Of a DNA stretch of 64,000 nt, positions 1-10,914 are shown one piece after another. The DNA is taken from positions 68,119,203 through 68,183,202 of the forward strand of contig NC_085139.1 of assembly GCF_024139115.2 (NCBI RefSeq). The letters are read 5' to 3'. Position 1 is the first letter of the stretch; each line of letters begins with the position of its first letter. Source of the stretch: Armigeres subalbatus. Lineage: Eukaryota > Arthropoda > Insecta > Diptera > Culicidae. The translations under genes and the position numbers were made by a program. Below the pieces are notes generated by a model, which did no database searches, had not been told where the DNA came from, and saw nothing but the letters and a program-made list of their open reading frames with translations.

Positions 1-720
1 AGATGTTTACTAATTGTTTTATTATTATCATCGAGAAATATCAAGAAAAAAGGGAAGATTTTGCCGAGTTCATTACGAAGGGAAATTGCCTATGAAATTT
101 CAAAAAAATGTGGAGGAAATTCCGAAGAACTTGTCGAGGAAATTCCAACTAAATTGGTGAGGAAATATTAATCATTTTCCCGATGAATTCCTGAGAAATT
201 GACCAAAAAATTTTAAGGACATAATTTGCCGAGAAAATTTAGGAAACTTTGCCTAGAAAATTTGAAGAATTTGAGGTGAGAAATTCGTAGATATTTTCGA
301 AAAATTCCGAAGAGTTTGCTGAGAAAATTTCATAGAATTTCTAGAAAATTGTGAAGAATTTCCGGAGAGAAATTTCGAAGAATATCCTGAGAACATTTGG
401 TGGAAGAACTTGGCGAAGAACTTCCGGAGGATTTTTATAGGATTTGTGAAGGATTTTTGTGGAGAGATCCTAAAAAAAAGCTGAGAAAATTCCGACGAAA
501 ATACTTGACGATGAATTTTTGAAGAATTTGCTGAGGAAATCCGGAAAAGAATCCCGAGGCAATCCCAAAGAATTCGCAAAGTGAAGTTTTGAAGAAATTG
601 CCGAAGACATTTCCATTTATTTGCCAAGGAAACTCCGAATCATTTGCCAAAGAATTTGCAGAGGAAATACCGAAAAATTTCCCGAAAAAAAATACGAAGA
701 ACCCCCTCATAAAAAATGGG
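1..720. repeat. Decayed AT-rich minisatellite
   Basis: The stretch is built from loosely repeating words such as GAAGAATTTGCCGAGAAAAT, at irregular intervals of about 20-30 bp. No two units are identical, so this is an old array. Open frames on the minus strand (for example 253-627) are Phe/Ser/Lys-rich translations of the repeat, and I see no domain in them. Confidence 0.6.
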
Positions 721-780
721 ATATTTTTTTTATATTTAAACGAATTGTAAAAAACACGGGAGCTGTACGGATAGGACTAG

Positions 781-1670
781 TTGCTTAGAAATATGTATCG
801 AGCTCAGTTAATGATGATGATGATGATGATGGTCCCGCCACTACCCCTAGTTGACCAGATAGACACATTGATCCAAACTCCAGAACAGTTTGGAGAACCT
901 AGAACATCTGATATGGGTGTAACTGATTTGAACAATGTACGCCAAGGCCGGAGGGAGCTGTGTGGACAGAACTAGTTGCTGCCACATTTGCATCAATCTC
1001 TGTTGACTTTGTAGACCAATTTATCCAAACTCCAGAATAGTATGGAAAATCCCAAAATGGCTGGCTCGGGTATAAACGAGTAGACCATCATACGCGTGGA
1101 CACTAGGGATTTGAATGGACATGACTGGTAGTTGTCGGCTTTATGTTCAGGCGTAGTTGACCTGGTAGATCAATTGATCAAAACTACAGAACAGTTTGGA
1201 GAACCTAAAACTTCTTATTTTGGTATAACTAAGCAGCACAATATGCGCGAAGGCCAAAGGCAGTTATATAGACGTGACTAGTTGCTAGTTGACCTGGTAG
1301 ACCAATTGACCCAAACTCCAGAACAATTTGGAGAACTTAGAACATCTGGTTTGGGTACAACTGAGTGGGCTCTAGGGATTTGTATTGACATGACTGGCTT
1401 TGTGATCAGCCGTAGTTGATCTGGTAGACCAATTGACCCAAACTCTTGAACAGTTTGGAGAAACTAGAACATCTGGTTTGGGTATCACTGAGCTGTAAGA
1501 TATACGTGGGGGCTTTTGGAGATTAACATGGACAAGTCTGGCACCTGTCAGATTCATATCGAGCCCAGTTGATCTGGTAGACCAATTGATCCAAACTCCA
1601 GAGCAATTTGGGGAACCTAGAATATCTGGTTTAGGTATAACCGAGTTGCAAATCATTCGCGTGAGCTGTA
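781..1670 (+). repeat. 150-bp satellite, about six degenerate units
   Basis: The phrase CCAAACTCCAGAACAGTTTG recurs near 872, 1024, 1174, 1309, 1439 and 1589, a spacing of 130-152 bp. Each unit reads roughly 'gaccaattgatccaaactcc', then 'agaacagtttggagaaccta', then 'gaacatctggtttgggtata'. The same family, better preserved, occurs at 45.6-48.2 kb, and single units occur at 28.9 and 31.8 kb. An (ATG)n microsatellite lies at about 810-831. The unit length is not a multiple of three, and the short frames here are not genes. Confidence 0.75.
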
Positions 1671-2290
1671 AGGACTAGCATGGATATGACGGGGTTTCTA
1701 TTGGCAAGGGTTTTCGTGTATTTCCTCTTCAAAATTTGCATATCGTCTTTCGTCAGTATAGAGGCCACTTGAGGATCGCTAGGGATGTCCAGAAGAAACA
1801 TATTGTTCAGACATAGTATTGTCAATACTAAACTAGTGTAATAAGACTTTTATGAACCTGTTAATGATGCTCAGTACTGAAGTATGTCATGTAATGCGAA
1901 ATTGACTGTATTTTGAAAAAAAATCCTCACTCACGCCCCTCTAGGAAAAATGTTGGAATCCCTAGAAATACAACTCACCGGTACGGTGAAACTAGATGTG
2001 ATGGATAAGACATCCATGAAAAATTATCAAAATTGGTAGAAAGGCGCCTGAGATACAGCTGTTTGCAAATTCAGTTCCCATGATTTTCTTATCTCGGTAG
2101 TCCGCGTTAGTAATTTTATCATGATATTCGTAGTGTTGAAGGCGTTAAAGTATTGAAAATTGAATTTCGAAAAGCATTTACCTGTGCCAATCCCGTATCT
2201 GCATCGTAATCACAGCCTAATAAAAAAGCTCAATAGAATTAAAATAGAAATTATTGTAACCATACGATAAATTTTATTGTTATTACAATA
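1671..2290. other. No recognisable feature
   Basis: AT-rich sequence with stop codons in all frames. I see no gene, repeat family or terminal inverted repeat I can name. Confidence 0.5.
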
Positions 2291-2299
2291 AACTCTACT

Positions 2300-2520
2300 G
2301 TTGCTCATAACAGGATAAAATAAGAATCCGGTTGAATACTATTTCGCCGAAAAACACTTCGCGGAATTTTTTTTCGCGGTACGACATTCCGCGCAATGTA
2401 TCAACTCTCCGAAACACGTTTCGCGGAATGCACCATTTTTCCGAAAGACATTTCGCGGAATGTACCTTTTCACCGAAAACCATTCCGCGGAATGCCATTT
2501 GGCGGAATTCAATTAGAAAT
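2300..2520. repeat. ATTCCGCGGAAT palindromic minisatellite (MITE-like)
   Basis: Units of about 22-25 bp carry the palindromic core TTTCGCGGAATG or ATTCCGCGGAATG, separated by CCGAAA spacers, for example at 2345, 2375, 2425, 2450 and 2480. The left flank (AAGAATCCGGTTGAATACTA) resembles the inverted right flank of the block at 4.50-4.73 kb. The two blocks are therefore opposite-orientation copies of one repeat. Confidence 0.55.
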
Positions 2521-2589
2521 TGAAATATTTATGGATTTCTGCTTAATTACATGCAATCTGGGTTATATTCTTTTGGATTGTGATTTATT

Positions 2590-3770
2590 GTAATGGAAGA
2601 ATGTAATGCCTTCTTTGAATGACCACAACCGGTCGTTGTAACGCAAAGTTAGGGGACAATACCTCCTTGAAATGGACACGTTTGCTCGGTATAAAGAAAA
2701 GAAATGAGGTAGTCCTTTCTATGAATTAACGAATCTGCCCGGGAAAGGAAAAAGATAACGCCTACTTTGAATGAATGCGTTTGTTTGCCCTAGAGATGGT
2801 CGGGTTTGCAAACCCGACCCGAACCCGATTTGTAAATTTCCTTTAAACCCGGACCCGACCCGTACCCGAGAATGTTTGAATTCGTAAACCCGTACTCGAC
2901 GAAGTCTTGCCCGAAAATTCAAACTAGACATTTTCGGTTTAATTTTTAAATCGAAAAAAATGTAAGCCCAAATAACGAACTAGCCTCACAATTAACAAGT
3001 GTATTCAGTGTTTGATTTCTTAAGCTCGTGCTCGACCCGAACCCGACTTGTTTTATCTCACAAACCCGTACCCGACCCGAACCCAATATTGTACTAATTT
3101 TTCAAATCGGAACCCGGACCGAACCTGTATAAGGCGAAAGGAGTTGATAATGACTTTTTTAAAAGAACGTGTCTGCCCGGTATAAGGCGAAGGGAGGAGT
3201 AATGCCTTCTTTGAAAGAATGCATCTGCCCGGCATAAATCGAAAGGAGCTGATAATGCCTTCTTTAAATGAACGCGTCTTCTCGGTATAAGGCGAAGGGA
3301 GGGGTAATGACTCCTTTAAATGGATCCATCTGCCCGGTATAAGACGACAGGAGTTGATAATGGCTTCTTTAAAAGAATGTGCTTGCCCAGTATAAGGCGA
3401 AGGGAGGAGTAACGTCTTCTCTAAATGGATGAATATGTCCGAGATAAGGCGAAAGGAGTTGATAGTTGCTTCTTTGAAAGAACCCGTCTGCCTGGTATAA
3501 GGCGAAGGTAGGAGTAACACCTTCTTTTAATTAACGCATCTGTGCGATATAAGGCGTATGGATGCGTCTGCCAGGTAAAAGGCAACAGGAGTTGATAAAA
3601 CCTTCTATAAAAGAACGAATCTGCCCGGTATAAGGCGAAGAAAAAAAACAATGCCTTCTTTAAATGGTAGAGTCTTTCCGGTACATGGCGAAGGGAGGAT
3701 GTAATGCCATATTTAAATAAATACGTTATTTCGGTATAAGGCGAAAGGAAGAAATAAAGGGTTATTCATA
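2590..3770. repeat. 53-bp satellite array
   Basis: The word GGTATAAGGCGAAGGGAG recurs near 3127, 3180, 3232, 3285, 3337 and 3390 and onward, a regular 52-53 bp period. A unit continues with AATGCCTTCTTTGAAAGAA and CATCTGCCC. Degenerate units start near 2600, and the last is near 3745. The array is interrupted at 2791-3127 by an inserted element. The minus-strand Leu/Ser/Arg-rich frames (3053-3520, 3421-3651) are translations of the repeat. Confidence 0.8.
2791..3127. mobile_element. Element rich in CCCGACCCGAACCCG, inserted in the 53-bp array
   Basis: The satellite phrase that normally reads 'tgcccggtataaggcg' is split here: 'tttgccc' precedes 2791 and 'tataaggcg' follows 3127. Between them lie repeats of CCCGACCCGAACCCG near both ends around an AT-rich middle. 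The left end TAGAGATGGTCGGGTTT and the inverted right end (TACAGGTTCGGTCCGGGTT) are weakly similar, which would suit a small hAT-type MITE. I see no clean target duplication. Confidence 0.45.
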
Positions 3771-4370
3771 AAAAACGTCTATCCGTAACCAGGTAAAAAG
3801 AGGACATACTCCCTTCATTATATCTGACCTAAAGACCTGGATGAGAAAAACGCGGATAGGAAATATGACTCTGCCAACACTGCAGTCAATCTTTTTCATT
3901 AAAGAACAACACATTAAAGCACGAAACGGTTTATGTAGATAAAATCTCATAATCTGATATTTAATGTGTCCAAATAACATAACAAGAGAATCCAAATAAA
4001 CAATACAATATTATTTCTTAATCTATAAATGACTTGCATCTATTATTGCAAACTAATGTAAAATGCATTCAACTTTATTAATTTAAAAATGGCATAAAAT
4101 CGAATTTAGTCGTTTTCAGTTATTTGATATTGGCTACTTAACAGGTTTCCTGCTCGATTGGCTGCTGTTTTTTGACGGATCGATTGGCGGTACATACATA
4201 TCCGCGTTTCTCTTATTCAGGCCTCTAATCTGGCCCATCTGCCAGATATTATAAAGGATTTGTAAGAAGCAATTTAAATTTTGACAACTACTTCACATAT
4301 TCTGGGAGATCTTCCTTAGCCGTGTGGGAAGATGCGGAGCTACCAAGCAACACTATGCTGAAGAAGACTG
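3771..4370. other. No recognisable feature
   Basis: AT-rich, low-copy-looking sequence without long open frames or repeat structure that I can identify. Confidence 0.45.
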
Positions 4371-4374
4371 GGTT

Positions 4375-4505
4375 CAACGTCTGGCCCGGCCTAGGAAATC
4401 GAAACAAAAATTGTCGGCTTTTTTAGGTATATAAGTTTTAACGTATTAATATCGTGTGAAACTTCGCAGGTAATAATTGTGGAAGTGCTGAATGAACATT
4501 AAGCT
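4375..4505 (+). repeat. Decayed Feilai-type SINE remnant
   Basis: The sequence 'acttcgcaggtaataattgtggaagtgctg' followed by 'aatgaacattaagct' (4460-4505) matches the body of the better-preserved SINE copies at 20.9-21.2 and 31.9-32.15 kb. An upstream stretch near 4385 resembles their 'ggtctaggcaattttcggat' segment. The tRNA head and (GAA)n tail are missing. Confidence 0.55.
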
Positions 4506-4730
4506 ATTACTAATAATATTCCGCGAAATGGTGCATTCCGCGAAATGGTACATTCCGCCAAAAGTCATTCGGCGAAAAGGTACAAACCGCCAAATGTCGT
4601 ACAAAACCGCCAAATGTCGTACCGCCAAAAGTTACAAACCGCCAAATGTTATTTCGCGAAATGTTCGACCGCGAAAATGAATTCCGCGAAATAGTTTTCG
4701 GCGAAATGTTATACAATCTAAGAATCCTAT
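4500..4730. repeat. Second ATTCCGCGAAATG minisatellite, inverted to the 2.3-kb copy
   Basis: Short units of 20-25 bp alternate ATTCCGCGAAATGG, ACCGCCAAATGT and TTTCGCGAAATG. Read on the minus strand, the order 'tttcgccgaaaac', 'tttcgcggaatt', 'cattttcgcggt' matches 2330-2390, including an AGAATCC word just outside. The block abuts the decayed SINE at 4505. Confidence 0.55.
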
Positions 4731-5704
4731 TGTAAATGGTAGTTTCACAATAGAAAATAGGGGCCACAAACCCATTATAAGATTTTAAACGCTAATTGCG
4801 TTGTTATTTTTCAAAGAAAATTGAGATATTTATTCCAATCGACACGGGAGGGGTGTAGCAATTTTTCCATGTTTATAATTGAAACCGTTTTCTAATTTTA
4901 AACAATTGAAAAATAATTTTTAAAAATTGCGACGTAAAGCACAAAATCAACCAATTTCAAGCAAGTAACATAAAACCAGTCTTCAAACTCAAAATCGGTT
5001 CATTCTTATGAGGACACCGTAGAAACAATATCGCAGAAACATGTCTTGCTTGAAAACTGGAAGAAATTACAAAATTCCAGAATTGGAAAATAGGATATCG
5101 AAAAATAAGAATATATGAATGTTCTTGAACTGAAAAATTAGAAAACTGAAAAAAGCAATTCGAAAAACAAAAAAAAATTGGATAACTTAATAACAAATAA
5201 AAATAATTAAAAAAAGATGGGTGAAAATTTTTAAAATTGGAAAATAGATGTTTTTATATCAAAATTTAAAAAAAAATGATTGATCAAAAATTTATAATTT
5301 TCATAAATTAAAAATTAAGAAATCTAAAAATTCTAAAATTTAAAAGATTAATAAATTCAAATATTAAAAAAAATTTAAATTGAGAAACTTGAAATCAAAA
5401 AAATAGTTCAAGAATGGTAAATTGGATAATTTGGATAGTTTTATTTTTGGAACATTGGGAAAATTTAAGAACAGGAAAATTATTTTAAAATTGAAAATAA
5501 AAAAAAAATGAATAATTGGACAAATGGAAAATCTAAAAATAATTGTCAGTTATGAAAAGGAAACTAACGAACAATTATTTTTTGGGATGAGAAACAGCAA
5601 AGAGATATTTTTTTAAAACCCTAACAAAAAAATGTTGCTATCTTATTTTAAGAATCCGTTCAAATTTCGGTTTAAGCCTCAAGAAATTGGTAATCAATTT
5701 AGTT
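4731..5704. other. AT-rich spacer, no gene
   Basis: Strongly A-rich sequence with many runs such as AAAATTTAAAAA and a loose repetition of 'attggaaaat'. No reading frame or transposon signature is convincing. Confidence 0.5.
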
Positions 5705-5861
5705 CAGGGCTGCCCAACGTACGGCCTGCGGGCCGGATGTGGCCCTCGACTCCTTTTTTGTGGCCCGCGGCGTGTAAGAAAAATAAGCTCAGATTCGGCC
5801 CGCCAGCTTTCCTAGCTGGTTCGAAAAGCTTTTCTTTTCATGATTCAGTATTAAATAAGTA

Positions 5862-6173
5862 CTTTCGAATGATCGACTGTTTATTGTTATTTTAACTCAA
5901 AACGGCTAAGCAGTCTTTAAGGATTAAAACAAGATTTATATTTGTCCAACGTTTCGACACGGGGTTGGTGTCTTCATCAGGGGAAACTATAATTAATTGG
6001 GTAATGAGTTGTGTGTTTTACATATTTGTTAAAATTTGACTTACAATACTATGTTTGTTCCTTGTCTAATGTTTAGTCTTACAATAACTGTCAGGTTTGG
6101 AAATTTGTGGTACATTCTGTGAAATTTGACTTGATTATGGCACAATATTGAACATTAAAACGATGAGTTAAAA
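5862..6173 (-). mobile_element. 312-bp Penelope-like insertion with 15-bp target duplication
   Basis: The 15 bases AGTATTAAATAAGTA occur directly before (5847-5861) and directly after (6174-6188) this segment, as expected for a target-site duplication. Inside, TCCAACGTTTCGACACGGGG and GTGTCTTCATCAGG form, on the minus strand, the CTGATGA...GAAAC motif of the hammerhead ribozymes associated with Penelope-like retroelements. There is no coding sequence, so this would be a non-autonomous or heavily truncated copy. The duplication is seen directly; the Penelope assignment is inference from the motif. Confidence 0.6.
5951..5980 (-). ncRNA. Hammerhead-like ribozyme core
   Basis: Minus strand, 5' to 3': CTGATGA (5980-5974), an unpaired A, then GACAC / CAACCCC loop / GTGTC forming a perfect 5-bp stem II, then GAAAC (5955-5951). 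These are the two conserved catalytic boxes of a type I hammerhead in the right order and spacing. The extra A at the base of stem II is unusual. I could not confirm stems I and III or a cleavage site, so activity is uncertain. Confidence 0.4.
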
Positions 6174-6252
6174 AGTATTAAATAAGTAAGTTCAAAGCTT
6201 GAAACGAAAAATATTATTTTGCTCTATTTTAAATAATTTTATTGAGGATTCC

Positions 6253-7025
6253 AAGCCACAAAAGGTTGATGTGGAACATCGCGTTTTCAATAAAGATTGG
6301 CACGAGTAGTTTACGTTCACGTTGAAAAAAGGAAGACCGGTTTCAGAGAATGCAGTACGGGGCAAGTTTTGCTGTTAGTAAGATTTTGGCAAAACGGATG
6401 AAACCTTTTCAGGACAGAGAGCTTGTTAAGGAAAGCATTTCGGTTGTTATTTACATCGTGTGTCCTAAGGAAATAGCCTCGTTCATTAGCATTATTTTAG
6501 CATGGAACACGGTGAAGAGTAGAAGTTGTCGCAGAAGAGTTGGATGCTATAGTAACGTATACGTTACGTGAAAAAGTCGCCTGCTTCATATTCTACTCTC
6601 TCGCAAACGATGGAAATACTGACGTGAAAAACTTGGCAAAGGTAGCTGTCTTCATAAAAGGAATTGATGGTCATGTTCGAATGATAGAGAAATTGTCTGC
6701 TTTGATACTTATGAAGGTAGCAACGGACGGGAAAAAAGACCTGTGTGAAGGAACTTTTTTTTCTCTTTCGAAAACTTAAGCGACCTTTCGACTAATGGAG
6801 CATTTCAAATCAATGACAAGAAATAACAATGGCATTGTTACAATTCTAAACATGAAAAGGAAACACAAAGATATGACTATATTTCCCTGCCATATTGCAC
6901 ATTTACCAAAAGAATCGATATGCAAAAACGATCAATATTACTCAAGTATTGACGCTTGTTATTAAGACAATCAACTTTATCAACGTTGGGGAACTAAACC
7001 AAATCTGTTCAATATGCTGGTAAAG
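6253..7025 (+). pseudogene. hAT transposase pseudogene (GTF2IRD2-like)
   Basis: Broken reading frames on the plus strand spell successive blocks of a hAT transposase. 'VEHRVFNKDWHE' then a stop, then 'FTFTLKKGRPVSENA' (about 6273-6355) recalls the start of the BED-finger region. 'ILAKRMKPFQDRELVKE' and 'PKEIASFISI' (6380-6500) match the helical region of the family. After a frameshift near 6530, 'FIFYSLANDGNTDVKNLAKV' and 'AVFIKGIDGHVRMIEKLSAL' (6575-6710) correspond to the RNase H-like catalytic fold, where the usual LDES(T)D acidic site reads LANDGNTD. 'FPCHIAHL' and 'VIKTINFINVGELNQ' follow (6880-7010). At least three frameshifts or stops make it non-functional. Assignment is from remembered family patterns. 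Confidence 0.7.
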
Positions 7026-7181
7026 TAACGAAATTTTCAATTTTTTAACACCGTTTACCGATGTGATTAATTTACTTGAAATGTAATGCAATGTAATGTT
7101 TCAAATGGATCCCTAATGCTACGACGAAAACAAAATAAACAAAAAAGGTTGTTCGAATGCAATAAAAGGTTTTTGGTTTTT

Positions 7182-7682
7182 GCCTTTCTCGTATACAAAG
7201 TCTACGTAAAGGCTATAGGATCACTCCAAAACCGAACTTTTGATAGAAGGCTCGGAGACCCATAGTGTTATATACCAATCGACTCAGCTCGACGAATTGA
7301 TCTGATGTCTGTATATATATGTGTGTGTGTGTGTGTACACAAATGTGAGATACACTTTTTGGTACTTAGCATTATTCGATTTGCTCGCAACAAGTTGCAG
7401 TCGTTACGGATTGCGGTCTATTTGTTTCCTATTGAAAATTGGCCCGATCGGTCATTGTGTTCCAAAGTTATTGAAAAAACATTGTTTTTCTGCCAAGGGT
7501 CCCCCCGTGGGAAAAAAATTCAAAAAGGAAAAAAAAATTTTTTTTTCAAGGATTGCAGCAATGCATTCAAATGGCCGCAAATGCATATGAATTGATGGAA
7601 AACGTTAAATCTATCCTCCTAAAGTGCTATTTCGACCTCTATTATGTGTTTTTTTATATTTTTTTTAATGCGCGAGAAAGGC
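7182..7682. mobile_element. MITE with GCCTTTCTCG terminal inverted repeats
   Basis: GCCTTTCTCG at 7182-7191 is answered by CGAGAAAGGC at 7673-7682. Inside lie 'ggctcggagacccatagtgt', 'tatataccaatcgactcagc', a (TG)n tract (about 7320-7336) and poly-A/T runs. Part of the same internal sequence appears near 12,740 and in inverse near 24,590. A related piece ('gtttcctattgaaaattggc') recurs near 40,980. No coding capacity. Confidence 0.55.
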
Positions 7683-8694
7683 ACTACCAACGCTAGGTGG
7701 ATTAATCTGGGTTTTTTTAATGAAAAAATATTGATAATTTTGTAAATATTGTAAGAGTTATATACTGAATGCTTTCTGGACCGCGAGCAAGTGTGCAATC
7801 TAAAAATTAGCCCGTGGCTTGAAAATGTTTAGCAGGCCTGCCTTAACACATCCTTGAAAGCAATGAGAGCACGTAGTACTAGTTTCACTAATACTTCCAA
7901 TTATTTATATTGCCTATATAAAACATTCGGATACAATAGGCGGGATTTTGTAATTCCTTCCGTAGGGAGACGAAAAAAATATATTCCGGACCTGGGTGGT
8001 GCGGAGAGAATCGATTTGGTTGTCAAACTGAAGCCAAAATTTTCTATTGTGCCGGAGCCAAACATTGAAGATTGTGGTTATGTTCGTTTCTGATCTAATA
8101 TTGAGAAGTATTGTTATTATTTTGGGAAAAAATAAAAATAAACTTTGTTTGAGTTTTGTATTCTTTGTGACAAATATTCTCACATTATATTTCGAGCGGA
8201 AAATTAGTAGGAGTGCATCTAAAAAGCACTCGTTACGAAATTTCTTGAGATTCAGCAACTGATTGGAGCATGAATGTATGTAAACAATCGTTAAGTCATG
8301 TAGAGTCTAGCGCATTTGTGCGCCCTCATGCAGCGTGGAAAAAGAAATTCGAAGAGCGGGAAATGTTTGACAGCCGAGTAACTGCAAAATAATTTTGTTT
8401 ATGGGAGTGATTTCAAAATATCCCTCTACTCGCTTGAGCGCAGAAAAGCGGCTCTATCCGCAGCACCCAGTTCCGGACACTTCTCACTGCGCGGGTCGTA
8501 ATATTTCACGAGACACTTCATACTGCCCGCACTCGAAACGTTCGCTGTTTAAAACTCGTGTAAGTCACCCACCGGCTTTGACAAAATTGGCGAAAACATC
8601 GATGATACGCGAACAAAAATGGGTAATTTCGCTTCGCGCATCGATTGCTTTGATGTGTTTTTTATGACGTCTAATTTTATTTTAATTTCGTGTG
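7683..8694. other. No gene recognised
   Basis: Mixed low-copy sequence with short open frames (for example 7854-8093 plus and 7914-8258 minus, overlapping antisense) that show no family resemblance. I see no splice-bounded coding stretch. Confidence 0.4.
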
Positions 8695-8958
8695 TACATC
8701 CAACCAGCGACTGTTGGATTTTCTTACCAGCTTGTGTAAGGACCTATCAACACCTGTATAAAAACTGGGCATATGCAAAATTGCTCGATTCTTATACAAA
8801 AAATGTAAGCTCACAAACAAATATTATAAGAAAAGCTTGCAGAAATGTAAGGTCTCGTATAGAATCTAGCATATTCGCATATGTCCAGTTCTTATACAGG
8901 TTTCAGTAGGTTCTTATACAGAATCGTTAGAAAATCAAACAATCACCGGTTGGGTGTA
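8695..8958. mobile_element. 264-bp MITE with about 100-bp inverted repeats
   Basis: The left arm TACATCCAACCAGCGACTGT runs on to 'cctgtataaaaactgggcat'. The right arm read in reverse begins TACACCCAACCGGTGATTGT and runs to 'cctgtataagaactggacat'. The arms stay alignable for about 100 bp, leaving a short middle. There is no open frame, and I see no clear target duplication. Confidence 0.65.
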
Positions 8959-9793
8959 GTAACTAGGTAGATCTCCCTCCCAGATGCGATATATGGGAGC
9001 GAAATATTCCTTAAAAGTGGATTGAAAACGCGAGCTTATTGATCTACTTTCCGAACCGCAAAGAATAGAAAAAAATATCTCAATTCGCGCTACCAACAGT
9101 GCAGAACCACTGCGACGTCAACAACCTGATGACCGTAGAACAGAAGGGTTGTTGACGCTGCATACGAGGCTGCAGAGATCAGCTCATCAGTAGTGTGACT
9201 TGGTACATCACCCGTATTTTCTTAAGATATTGCGGTAACGGTGAGTCAGGCTAATGCAGCACGCTCTGTGGATGTGGAGACCATTTTCGATGCAGAGAAA
9301 GTTTCATGGTCCAGGACTCTCAGCTTCAGGATAAGCATATTCCATTGCGATACCTTTCGGTCCCCTATGGTGTTGCTTTGCCATGAACCAATACAACTAT
9401 GACTATTTACGGAATCTGCGAAGAAACTGCATCAAGTTTGAAGTTGTAACCTGCTAAATTGTGTACATTAAAAACTTGCCTAAAAATTAAAATTAAATGA
9501 ATCTAAATATTCAACAAATATCGAAAATAAAAATACAGAAAGCATCTTGCCTATTCTTGCCCATGATCCTATCCCGCTTCACACCCATAACCACCGTAAC
9601 GTATTACTGACATCTGCGCTGTCAAGCGTCAGTCCACCACCTCTTTCGGCATCGTTGACCAACTCAAGCCCGAAAAAAGAGCTAAAAGGAGCGGCACGAC
9701 GTGGGATCAAGACTTTTATAGGTGAACCGCCAAAGGTAGCACATGGCTAGTGCGCGAATTTACTTGTTTTTTTTACTTTTTTCGTGTTCTGCA
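8959..9793. other. No gene recognised
   Basis: Low-copy-looking sequence, moderately GC-rich at 9050-9200. It has no repeat structure and no coding frame that I can name. Confidence 0.4.
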
Positions 9794-10183
9794 GTGGTCC
9801 GATCCAAGATGAATACACAGCTAGGTGTTTCAATGTGCCCAATTTATGGACGAGAAGAAGGCGGGGGTGAAAAATTCACTTTCGGTGCAAAACATAAGCA
9901 AACCGGCTGGCTCTCCCATACTAAAACCCAAGATGGCTGAATCGTGAATTTGGCAAACTGGAACACCTAGTGGTGTATTCATCTTGGTCCGATCCAAGAT
10001 GAATACACCACTAGGTGTTCCAATCTGCCAAATTCACTATTCAGCCATCTTGGATTTTAGTATGGAAGAGCCAGCCGGTTTGTTTTTATTTTGCATTGGA
10101 AATGAATTTTTCACCCCCGTCTTCTCTTCCACAAACTTGGGAGATTGGAGCACCTACTACTGTATTCATCTTGGTCCGATCAC
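9794..10183. repeat. 390-bp foldback (long inverted repeat)
   Basis: The left arm (9794-9987) and the right arm (9994-10183) are imperfect reverse complements across about 190 bp. The innermost 27 bp on each side (9961-9987 and 9994-10020) are perfect and separated only by TCCGAT. The arms begin and end with GGTCCGATCCAAGATGAATA-type sequence, so the structure also looks like two head-to-head copies of one repeat. A transcript would form a long near-perfect hairpin. Confidence 0.8.
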
Positions 10184-10914
10184 TTTTACTGTCGGAGTGC
10201 CAAAGAATTTGTGAAGTGTACTGTATCATCGGAATTTTGTGAAAACGCAATACAGCAGCCATCGGCCGTCACCATCGCTGTGAAGGAATCGTCGAGCCAC
10301 GTTTTGGTCCCGTCGTCGCCGCCATCGTAGCAGGCTTCCAAAGCGTCAGCGTCTTCGTTGCAAGCAACCAAAGCGTTAGCGTCATCGGCGTGCCGAGCTT
10401 GGCCCGGTGGACGCGTAGGTTTGCAAGGCAAAGTCAGCCCGAAGGTTGACACTGCCCACTAGACTGGCCCAGGAAACAAAAAATTGTCTAATTCCACGGG
10501 GCACCCCCCAGTATTGTGTCTTTGGGTGAGAAAATCAATCTCTGAAAATTTCAGCTCAATCGCTTGTTGCATAAGCTGGCGCATTTTATTTGAAGTTTGT
10601 ATGGGGATTTCAGCCAAAATGTATAGGAAAATACACCTCCGTCACTCATTCGATCTGGAAATTGGTTCTGATTGCTCGATTGACCTCAGAATTGCAAAAA
10701 CGGCAGTTGGTATGCTACAGAACAATTTCACAGAACATTGTATGATGATTAAATGAACTTTTATATAGGTTTCGGCTGATGCGATTCGATCAAAAAATCC
10801 AAAAATACATAAATCAGTTCCTACGCAGCAAAGCTGAATTGAAAAGATGAAAATTGTGCATTGCTTCCGTATTGAGTGTCGTCGCCTGTTAGATTTATAT
10901 TTGGATTCCAGGAG
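10184..10914. other. No gene recognised
   Basis: A short GC-rich part (10,255-10,460) rich in GCC, GTC and GCG triplets is followed by ordinary sequence. Frames at 10,186-10,452 minus and 10,484-10,756 plus show no recognisable domain. Confidence 0.4.

Larger units (their letters stand above)
5705..7025 (+). mobile_element. Fossil hAT (Charlie/GTF2IRD2-like) transposon
   Basis: The left end CAGGGCTGCCCAACGTACGG, followed by 'cctgcgggccgg' and 'ggcccgcggcg', is the CAG-start, GGCCCGCGG-type end common to hAT elements of this branch. A decayed transposase gene in the same orientation follows (6253-7025). The element is interrupted at 5862-6173 by a younger 312-bp insertion. I cannot find the matching right end with an 8-bp duplication. 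A hAT right end at 14,485-14,557 has different flanking bases and so belongs to another copy. Confidence 0.75.
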
